From Thiohalobacter sp. (GTDB taxonomy: Bacteria > Pseudomonadota > Gammaproteobacteria > DSM-19610), in assembly GCA_027080445.1 (NCBI GenBank), contig JALWRY010000051.1, positions 1 through 8,949 on the forward strand: a stretch of DNA of 8,949 bases. The letters are read 5' to 3'. This document shows positions 1 through 5,922 of the stretch, piece by piece; positions within the stretch are counted from its first letter, which is position 1; every line of letters begins with the position of its first letter. Both the position numbers and the translations under genes were made by a program. Below the pieces are notes generated by a model. The model saw nothing but the letters and a program-made list of their open reading frames with translations. It was not told where the DNA came from and did no database searches.

Positions 1-877
1 GGGAAAATACTGTCACCACACGTTCGGTGCGGGCAAACAGGCGGTAGAACTCGCGCAGTACCCCCGCATCGAGGCCACACTGTGCCGCCACGGCAGCCGG
101 GTCACCGGCTGAGGCGCGGGCGCTCGCCAGTGCTTCGTCAACACCATCGGTGCAGCGTTCTACAAACAGGCGATTGCCTTCGCCACTGTCCTGCAGGTAG
201 CACAACAGGCCGTTGAACAACAGGGCGTCGCTGCCGGGGCGCACGGCAAGGTGCAGGTCGGCGATATCACAGGTCGGCGTCCGGCGCGGGTCGATGACCA
301 CCACCATCAGGTCGGGGTTGTCTTTCTTTGCCTTGCGGATACGCTGGAACAGTACCGGGTGACACCAGGCCGTGTTGGAACCGGCCAGTACGATCAGTTT
401 GGCGCGTTCCAGGTCTTCGTAGCTGCACGGCACGGTGTCGGTGCCGAAGGCGCGTTTGTAACCGGCTACCGCCGAGGACATGCACAGGCGGGAGTTGGTG
501 TCGATGTTGGCGGCGCCAATGAAGCCCTTCATCAGCTTGTTGGCGACGTAGTAGTCTTCTGTCAATAACTGGCCGGAGACATAAAATGCGACGGCCTGCG
601 GGCCATGTTCGTCGATGACGCGCCTGAACTCAGCGGCGACATGATCCAGGGCACGGCCCCAGTCGGTCACTTCGCCCTTGACCTTCGGGTACAGCAAGCG
701 GTTGTCCGGCCCGACAGTCTCGCCCAGTGCGGCGCCCTTGGAACACAGGCGGCCGAAGTTGGCGGGATGGTCGGGATCGCCGCGTACGCTGACGTTCATC
801 GCCTCGTCGGCGCTGGCCAGTATGCCGCAACCGACACCGCAATAAGGACAGGTGGTACGAACTTCGTTTGTGCTCAT
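1..877 (-). CDS. nasA: Assimilatory nitrate reductase catalytic subunit NasA, N-terminal part (cut by window edge)
   Basis: The gene starts at ATG 877 on the minus strand and is still open at base 1, so about 292 N-terminal residues are visible. NasA-type enzymes reduce nitrate to nitrite in the cytoplasm with a Mo-bisMGD cofactor. Seen directly: the N-terminal [4Fe-4S] motif C10-x2-C13-x3-C17-x27-C45 (TTCPYCGVGCGI), and the Mo-ligand region NSRLCMSSAVAGYK with Cys132. The protein starts only nine residues before the first cysteine, so there is no Tat signal and it should be cytoplasmic. The visible sequence is much closer to canonical NasA than to the 726-residue paralogue encoded upstream in the same run. 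No strong Shine-Dalgarno sequence is seen. The preceding small ORF ends 33 bases upstream in the same frame (TGA, then 11 sense codons). Whether it carries the C-terminal Bfd-like [2Fe-2S] domain found in many NasA proteins cannot be seen here. Confidence 0.93.
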   Translation of the reverse strand, partial: MSTNEVRTTCPYCGVGCGILASADEAMNVSVRGDPDHPANFGRLCSKGAALGETVGPDNRLLYPKVKGEVTDWGRALDHVAAEFRRVIDEHGPQAVAFYVSGQLLTEDYYVANKLMKGFIGAANIDTNSRLCMSSAVAGYKRAFGTDTVPCSYEDLERAKLIVLAGSNTAWCHPVLFQRIRKAKKDNPDLMVVVIDPRRTPTCDIADLHLAVRPGSDALLFNGLLCYLQDSGEGNRLFVERCTDGVDEALASARASAGDPAAVAAQCGLDAGVLREFYRLFARTERVVTVFS

Positions 878-910
878 CCGGGTATTATACCGGCGTGCCG
901 ATGCGTGGCA

Positions 911-1246
911 TCAGAATACCTTGCGCAGGCTGGCAGGTATCAGCAGGCGATCACTGATAAAGCGTCGGTAATCATCGCGTACCGAGCCATAGACAAAACG
1001 CGACCAGGCGGCTGCGGCAAGCACCAGCAATACCAGCCGAATAACATTCCACACACCGGGAAAATCCACGAAGACCAGCAGGGTCAGCGGCCAGACGTAC
1101 AGCAAACCGCGTAGTCCGTGCTTGCCGACAATTAACATTACACCGACAAACCGCAACAAACGCTGCCGTGATGAGCGGTATTGTGCCATGAACACCGCAC
1201 GCTGCAGTGCGTTATCAAACCTGTCAATGGTCGACAAGCTGTACAC
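911..1246 (-). CDS. Small hydrophobic membrane protein of unknown family
   Basis: I do not recognise this 111-residue protein. It has a basic N-terminal third (QYRSSRQRLLRF), two or three hydrophobic segments (about residues 30-41, 46-62 and 67-86), and a charged C-terminus (VRDDYRRFISDR). It is therefore probably an inner-membrane protein with two helices or slightly more. The longest frame begins at GTG 1246 and overlaps the end of the ferredoxin/DmsC fusion by 23 bases, which suggests translational coupling. An ATG at 1189 would give a 92-residue product and cannot be excluded. Its place between a DmsC-type anchor and nasA suggests an accessory or assembly partner of the membrane-bound reductase, but this is inference from position only. 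It may be less well conserved than its neighbours. Confidence 0.6.
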   Translation of the reverse strand: MYSLSTIDRFDNALQRAVFMAQYRSSRQRLLRFVGVMLIVGKHGLRGLLYVWPLTLLVFVDFPGVWNVIRLVLLVLAAAAWSRFVYGSVRDDYRRFISDRLLIPASLRKVF

Positions 1247-3092
1247 CCACCTGCGCCATCCCGGCCAGGCCGGCTTCGCGTGCGTGTTGCTGAAACGCCG
1301 GGTTTTTCCAGAAGAAGGCGCCCGGCATGGTGGTGGGTATCACCAGCACATAGAACAGCGCACGACCGATCAATGCTGCGCCCGACAGGGCCAGCGTCGC
1401 CAGGCTCCACAGGACAAGGCTGGCGGCGCCAGCGCCACTCAGGGCCGCAAGCGTAACAAGCCCACCGGCGCACAGCATCAGCGCATTACGCAGCCAGTAA
1501 GTCTTGCCAAAGGTGGTGGTCTGTTCCAGCCACGCCGCCTGCCCTTCTCCCGCGTGGTGCCGCAGGTAGTCGGCATGGCGGTACAGGCCGAAGGCTTCAA
1601 GTAAAAGTCCGGCCAGCACCAGCACGGCCAGTGACTGGAGCAGTGGGGTGTAATCACTGCCCTGTAAAAGCTGCAAGGGGACGAAGACCAGTGCCACCAC
1701 CAGCGAACCCAGGGTCAGCATACTCGCGTAGAAACTGCTCAGCACTTGCCAGTGGTTCCAGAACGGCCGCGCCGGGATGCGGTAGATGCGGTGCATGAAA
1801 TAGATCGATGCGGGACCAGCGATCACCGCCAGCCAGCCGGCCAGCTCGCGCACGCCGTTGACCAGCCCGTCCGGCAACCAGCCAAACAGTTGCGGCAGGC
1901 CCGTCAACACGGCGTAGGCGCCGAGCAGGTTATAGAAAACGGCCACGGCGGCGACCTCGCGGCTTACCGGTGAATAGCGCAGGTTGTTGAAGGCGCGATA
2001 GAAGCGGTGCGGCCGCCCGAGGTGCAAGGTGGAAATCACCAGCGCAAAGGTCTGTACGGCGATCAGGCCGAACAGGGTCACCGGGTAAGCAACAGGGTGT
2101 GCCGCCACGCCCAGTGATTCAAGCCCGAACTGCGGCCCCAGGAACAACAGCAGGAAGGCGCCGACCACGGCCTGGGTAATCAGGGTAAAGATCACCAGCG
2201 GGTCTTCGCGGGAACGCAGTTTGGCAAGGTTCCACTGCATGGGTTTATTGCGGCGTTTCAGGGGTGCGCTGTGGTACTGGCTCTGTCCGCCTTTTACTCC
2301 CGGGTCGGGTTTGGCGTTCTGTTCATCGCGCAGGTAGCGTACCGGTGTGCTGTCGGTACGGTGCATTTCACGCGGCAGGCTGCGTGTCTGCTGGAAACGG
2401 ATGTTGGGGTGGGTGATTGAAGTGTCGGGAAAACCGGGGATACGGGTGGCAAGCTGTTCACGGTTTTCCGGGGTGGTTTCGATGACGCCAAAGTCCAGCG
2501 CGCCACCGAGGCAGGCGGACGCACAGGCCGGTTTCAGACCGACTTCCAGGCGATCGACACACATGTTGCACTTGGACACGTGCCCGGCCACCGGGTCGAG
2601 TTGCGGCGCATTGTAGGGACACACCCAGGTGCAGTAACCGCAACCGAAACAGATATCCGGGTCCTGCAACACGGCACCGTACTCGGCGAACTTGGTGTAG
2701 GCGCGCGTCGGGCAGCCCTTCAGGCACACCGGGTTGTCGCAGTGGTTACAGGCCATGGAGATGTTCAGCCGCGCCACCGCCGGGTAGCTACCCCCTTCCA
2801 GGTAGCCGACCGAACGGAACGCCAAGTGCGCCGGGGTATCGTTCTTTTCCGCGCAGGCAGCTTCGCAGGCATGACAGGCGATGCAGTTATCGGCGTTGAA
2901 ATAGAAGCCGTGCTGTTTGTAGCGGTTGGGGTTGTCGCCAACGCCGCTGTCGCCGTTGATGTTCAGGCTCTGACCGGCAAGCGGGTCGTTTTCCTCGACC
3001 AGCTGGATGGGTTTGCCGTAACAGTTGGACTGCGGCGCTTCGATGTCCGGAATAAAGGCGTATTCCGGTTCGTTGTCTCTTACTTTGAACAT
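1224..3092 (-). CDS. Fused polyferredoxin (DmsB-like) and DmsC-type membrane anchor, putative quinol dehydrogenase module of a nitrate reductase
   Basis: This 622-residue protein joins two subunits that are separate in DMSO reductase. The N-terminal half has four cysteine groups: C70/73/76/80, C115/118/123/127, C148/151/154/158 and C175/178/190/194. This is the DmsB/NrfC pattern for four [4Fe-4S] clusters. A linker of about 90 residues follows. The C-terminal half, from about residue 298, has about eight hydrophobic helices and the DmsC-like segment LHLGRPHRFYRAFNNLRYSP (about 356-374). No Tat or Sec signal precedes the clusters, so they should face the cytoplasm. The family-based role is to take electrons from membrane quinol and pass them along the clusters to a Mo-bisMGD subunit, here most likely the 726-residue protein encoded just upstream. 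ATG 3092 is the only plausible start, because an in-frame TGA lies nine codons earlier. Its ribosome binding site is poor, and a palindromic repeat ends about 30 bases upstream. A sulfur-compound reductase role is possible but less likely in this operon. Confidence 0.88.
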   Translation of the reverse strand: MFKVRDNEPEYAFIPDIEAPQSNCYGKPIQLVEENDPLAGQSLNINGDSGVGDNPNRYKQHGFYFNADNCIACHACEAACAEKNDTPAHLAFRSVGYLEGGSYPAVARLNISMACNHCDNPVCLKGCPTRAYTKFAEYGAVLQDPDICFGCGYCTWVCPYNAPQLDPVAGHVSKCNMCVDRLEVGLKPACASACLGGALDFGVIETTPENREQLATRIPGFPDTSITHPNIRFQQTRSLPREMHRTDSTPVRYLRDEQNAKPDPGVKGGQSQYHSAPLKRRNKPMQWNLAKLRSREDPLVIFTLITQAVVGAFLLLFLGPQFGLESLGVAAHPVAYPVTLFGLIAVQTFALVISTLHLGRPHRFYRAFNNLRYSPVSREVAAVAVFYNLLGAYAVLTGLPQLFGWLPDGLVNGVRELAGWLAVIAGPASIYFMHRIYRIPARPFWNHWQVLSSFYASMLTLGSLVVALVFVPLQLLQGSDYTPLLQSLAVLVLAGLLLEAFGLYRHADYLRHHAGEGQAAWLEQTTTFGKTYWLRNALMLCAGGLVTLAALSGAGAASLVLWSLATLALSGAALIGRALFYVLVIPTTMPGAFFWKNPAFQQHAREAGLAGMAQVGVQLVDH

Positions 3093-3121
3093 AAGTTGAT
3101 CGGCTGCCTGAATAAATCACT

Positions 3122-3200
3122 GTCATTGCGAGCGCAGCGAAGCAATCTCTTTCGGTTTCGCACCAGGTCAAAGAGATTGCCGCGCTGCGCTCGCAATGAC
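3122..3200. repeat. Long inverted repeat of the 'TCATTGCGAGC' dispersed palindrome type
   Basis: The arms are 3122-3152 and 3170-3200. They are 31 bases each and match at 29 positions when one is reverse-complemented; the only mismatches are two adjacent bases (AA against CG). The loop is 17 bases. The outer ends read GTCATTGCGAGC and GCTCGCAATGAC. From memory, palindromes with these ends recur as dispersed intergenic repeats in many bacterial genomes. It lies between the 726-residue reductase gene and the ferredoxin/DmsC fusion and would form a very stable hairpin in the operon mRNA. Short ORFs across it, containing peptides such as SLRAQRGNLF, are products of the repeat and not genes. The rest of the 190-base gap (3093-3282) holds no promoter that I can recognise. 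Confidence 0.9.
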
Positions 3201-3243
3201 GGGTTGTTCTTCCCCGATTCGTTACCGCGCAGCGGGGTGAGGT

Positions 3244-3257
3244 GCTCGCAATGACGG
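3244..3257. repeat. Half copy of the same palindromic repeat end
   Basis: GCTCGCAATGACGG here is identical to 3189-3202, the right end of the complete inverted repeat. It lies in the same orientation, 55 bases further on. No matching left arm is visible; the intervening bases hold only a short CCGC-GCA-GCGG hairpin. It looks like the remains of a second, decayed or partial insertion of the same element. Confidence 0.7.
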
Positions 3258-3282
3258 AAATTTTGAATACTGCGCATAACGA

Positions 3283-5463
3283 TCAATAGGCCCGCGCTGC
3301 AAGATTGATGGCCGCAGCAGCCTGCTGGTCTTCAATCGGTTCTACGCGCACGGCGCACTGCTTGTAGGCGGGCTGGCGCGAGTGCGGGTCGAGCAGGCCG
3401 AGGCTGACGCGGTTGACGCATTCGTGGTAGTGGAACGGGACGAAAATCATGTCACGCGGGACGCGCTGGGTGCACTGCACCATGACAACGGCATCGCCAC
3501 GCCGTGACACCAGGCGCGCATACTGGCCGTGCTCGACGCCGAACGCGGCGGCGGCATCGGGGTTCATCTCCATATAGGGTGTGGGACTGAACTTGTTCTG
3601 GTTACCCAGCTTGCCGGTGCGGGTGCGCGTATGGAAGTGCTCGACCACGCGGCCGCTGTTGAGCCACAGGGGGTATTCATCGTCGGGGCGTTCGTTATTG
3701 TCCACGAAAGGCAGAGGGATCAGTTTGGCCTTGCCATCGGGATACTGGAACACGCCATCGGTGTACAGGCGTTTTGCACCCGTGGCATCGCCATCGCGGC
3801 ACGGCCATTGCAGGCCACGCTGCTGTTCGAGCTTGTCGTAGCTCATGCCGGAGATATCCAGCAGGCGGCCTTTCGACAATTGCTTCATTTCCTCGAAAGC
3901 CTGTTCGGCGGTCTCGGGGAAGCCGGGTTTTTTGTCGCGCTCGATGCGCTTTGCCATTTCGTTAAAGATCCACAGGTCCGGTTTTGACTCGCCGAATGGC
4001 GGCATCACGTTACGTATCAGGTTGACGCGACGCTCGGTGTTGGTGAACACGCCTTCCTTTTCCGCCCATACCGCAGCGGGCAGGAATACGTGGCTGTATT
4101 CGTTGGTTTCCACATCGGCGTAGGCGTCCTGCACCACCAGGAACTCCAGTTTTTCGAGCGTCTTGCGGATGCGTGCCGTGTTGGGCATGGAGGTCATGGG
4201 GTTGGTGGCGATCAGCCACAGGCCCTTGATCTGCCCGGTTTCGATGGCAGGCAGGATATCGGTCATGAACATGCCGCGCTTTTCCGGGAAGAAGTCTTCA
4301 TCGATGCCCCAGAACTCGGCAACCTCTTTCCGGTCTTGCGCCTTCTCCAGCGCGCGATACCCCGGCAGGCCGGAACAGGACGACCACTCGCGCGTGCCCA
4401 TGGCGTTGCACTGGCCGGTAATCGACAGACTGCTACCACCGGGCTTGCCGATATTGCCGGTGATGAGGTTGAGGTTGTTGATAGCCACCACACCGTCGGA
4501 ACCGTGCGTGGACTGGTTGATACCCATGGTCCAGATGGTCATGGCGGCATTGGCCCTGGCGTAGACACGCGCCACGTTACGGATAGTGTCTTCATCGATA
4601 CCGCAGATTTTCGAGGCAGTTAGCGGGTCATAGTCCTGCACCGTGGCCTTGAAGGCATCAAAATCGGTGGTGTGCGCCCGAATATAATCTTCATCCTGCA
4701 GGCCTTCTTCCAGGATCACGTAGGCCAGACTGTTTAGTAACACTACGTCGGTACCGGGGCTGATCGGCAGGTGCATGTCGGCATTCTGCGCCAGCATGGT
4801 CACGCGCGGATCGACAACAATGAGCGGAAAATGCCGCTTCTCGCGCGCTTCGCGCATGCGCCAGTAAATAATCGGGTGTTGTTCCGGCAGGTTGGAACCG
4901 ATGGCCAGCAGGCAATCCGTGTGTTCGAAATCCTCGTAACAACCGGGCGGGCCGTCGGAACCAAAGGAACGCTTGTAGCCTGATACCGCCGACGCCATAC
5001 ACAAGGTGGTGTTGCCGTCATAATTGTTCGTACCAATCACACCGCGCGCCAGCTTGCCCAGCGTATAGAACTCCTCTGTCATGATCTGGCCGGTGGACAC
5101 AATCGAGAAGGCATCACGGCCATACTGAGCCTGGATACGCTGGATTTCTGCAGCAGTCCTGTCCAGCGCCTCGTCCCAGCCCGCTTCACGGAACGGCTCA
5201 TGAATCCGCTCACGCAGCAACGGCACACGCCCACGCCCACCACTCTCGAACAACTCGTACTCAAAGATCCCCTTGATGCACAACTTGCCGCGGTTTACAT
5301 CGGCATCACCCACGCCACGCGCCGACACCGCCTTGCCGTCCTTGTTCAGGCCAACTTCAATGGAACACCCCGTCGAACAATACCCACAGGTGGTGTACTT
5401 CCACTCCACCGCGCCCTTGTCGGCAAGCTTGACAGGATTCTTCTTACTCCGCCCAAAAAGCAT
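3283..5463 (-). CDS. Molybdopterin (Mo-bisMGD) nitrate reductase-like catalytic subunit, second NasA paralogue
   Basis: This 726-residue enzyme of the DMSO reductase superfamily most resembles NasA/NarB nitrate reductases. It has the N-terminal [4Fe-4S] motif C26-x2-C29-x3-C33-x28-C62 (TTCGYCSTGC, GKLCIKG). The Mo-ligand segment is NTTLCMASAVSGYKRSFG with Cys155. C-terminal cofactor-domain signatures include VEHFHTRTRTGKLG (about 607-620) and FVPFHYHE followed by VNRVSLGLLDPHSRQP. There is no twin-arginine signal, so it is cytoplasmic. At 726 residues it ends right after the molybdopterin-binding domain, with no Bfd-like [2Fe-2S] extension, and so needs a separate electron donor. The ferredoxin/DmsC fusion encoded next is the obvious candidate. 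The start is ATG 5463, preceded by AGGGTAG as a moderate ribosome binding site. Repeats fill the gaps on both sides of the gene. Nitrate as substrate is inferred from homology and from nirBD upstream; a formate dehydrogenase or other oxyanion reductase is a less likely alternative. Confidence 0.88.
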   Translation of the reverse strand: MLFGRSKKNPVKLADKGAVEWKYTTCGYCSTGCSIEVGLNKDGKAVSARGVGDADVNRGKLCIKGIFEYELFESGGRGRVPLLRERIHEPFREAGWDEALDRTAAEIQRIQAQYGRDAFSIVSTGQIMTEEFYTLGKLARGVIGTNNYDGNTTLCMASAVSGYKRSFGSDGPPGCYEDFEHTDCLLAIGSNLPEQHPIIYWRMREAREKRHFPLIVVDPRVTMLAQNADMHLPISPGTDVVLLNSLAYVILEEGLQDEDYIRAHTTDFDAFKATVQDYDPLTASKICGIDEDTIRNVARVYARANAAMTIWTMGINQSTHGSDGVVAINNLNLITGNIGKPGGSSLSITGQCNAMGTREWSSCSGLPGYRALEKAQDRKEVAEFWGIDEDFFPEKRGMFMTDILPAIETGQIKGLWLIATNPMTSMPNTARIRKTLEKLEFLVVQDAYADVETNEYSHVFLPAAVWAEKEGVFTNTERRVNLIRNVMPPFGESKPDLWIFNEMAKRIERDKKPGFPETAEQAFEEMKQLSKGRLLDISGMSYDKLEQQRGLQWPCRDGDATGAKRLYTDGVFQYPDGKAKLIPLPFVDNNERPDDEYPLWLNSGRVVEHFHTRTRTGKLGNQNKFSPTPYMEMNPDAAAAFGVEHGQYARLVSRRGDAVVMVQCTQRVPRDMIFVPFHYHECVNRVSLGLLDPHSRQPAYKQCAVRVEPIEDQQAAAAINLAARAY

Positions 5464-5480
5464 TTCATCTACCCTAAAAC

Positions 5481-5567
5481 GTAAAAAGGGGTCAGTACCC
5501 TTTTTCTCAGGAAATGTCTGGATTCATCAGCCAATGTAAAATAAAAAGGGTACTGACCCCTTTTTAC
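5481..5567. repeat. Perfect 25-bp inverted repeat, each arm itself a hairpin, filling the nirD-reductase gap
   Basis: Arms 5481-5505 and 5543-5567 are exact reverse complements over 25 bases and are separated by 37 bases. Each arm is itself nearly palindromic (AAAAAGGG then CCCTTTTT around GTCAGTA), so either two small hairpins or one long stem can form. Each small hairpin is followed by a run of T on both strands and so resembles a weak bidirectional terminator. The element begins 9 bases after the nirD stop and ends 17 bases before the ATG of the next gene, so it fills nearly the whole gap. From memory, units containing GGGGTCAGTACCC between A and T runs occur as dispersed repeats in proteobacterial genomes, sometimes near REP-associated transposases. 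None is present in this window. Confidence 0.9.
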
Positions 5568-5576
5568 TTTTTACTG

Positions 5577-5918
5577 TCAGGCGTTCGGGCAGCCTTCGTC
5601 CGGCATTAGTGACAACATGACGGTGCCGCCTTCAATCTTCACCGGGAAACGTGCTGCGCAGCCTTCATCCGGCGCTACGGCAACACCGGTGTCCAGGCCG
5701 ATTTTCCAGTCATGCAAGGGACAGGCCACGCGTTTGCCGTGGATGATCCCCTGCGACAGCGGTCCACCCTTGTGCGGGCATTTGTCACGCAGTGCGAAAA
5801 TTTCGTCATCTATCGTGCGGAATACGGCAATATCACCCTCGACGCGGCTCACCACGCGTGCACCCTGGCGCGGGATATCCTCGAGCTTGCCCACTTCAAT
5901 CCAGTTCTCGTTACTCAT
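5577..5918 (-). CDS. nirD: Nitrite reductase small subunit NirD (Rieske-type)
   Basis: This 113-residue protein has the length and fold signature of NirD, the small partner of the NAD(P)H-dependent siroheme nitrite reductase in the cytoplasm. It has a complete Rieske [2Fe-2S] ligand set: C47-x-H49 (CPHKGGPL) and C66-x2-H69 (CPLHDW). The four ligands imply that a real cluster is bound, unlike the cluster-less NirD forms known in some enterobacteria (stated from memory). The start is ATG 5918, four bases after the nirB stop. A good ribosome binding site, AGGTAGGT (5933-5926), overlaps the last nirB codons, which indicates tight translational coupling. A stand-alone biphenyl-dioxygenase-type ferredoxin has similar motifs, but the position directly behind nirB decides the call. 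Confidence 0.93.
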   Translation of the reverse strand: MSNENWIEVGKLEDIPRQGARVVSRVEGDIAVFRTIDDEIFALRDKCPHKGGPLSQGIIHGKRVACPLHDWKIGLDTGVAVAPDEGCAARFPVKIEGGTVMLSLMPDEGCPNA

Positions 5919-5922
5919 GTCT

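Noticed and set aside
884..889. TATAAT on the minus strand just before nasA
   Set aside because: It is seven bases from the ATG and there is no -35 element at the right distance, so a promoter is unlikely.
605..1114. Plus-strand ORF of 169 codons
   Set aside because: It lies opposite the nasA start and the small membrane gene, crosses their boundary and has no recognisable domain. It is a shadow of GC-rich coding sequence.
877..1246. Small membrane ORF and nasA in one frame separated by a single TGA, possible read-through fusion
   Set aside because: NasA starts normally nine residues before its first cluster cysteine, and a shared frame occurs by chance one time in three. No read-through signal is seen.
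2580..3254. Plus-strand ORF of 224 codons
   Set aside because: It is antisense to the ferredoxin half of the fusion and then runs through the palindromic repeat, which generates typical repeat peptides (SLRAQRSNLF).
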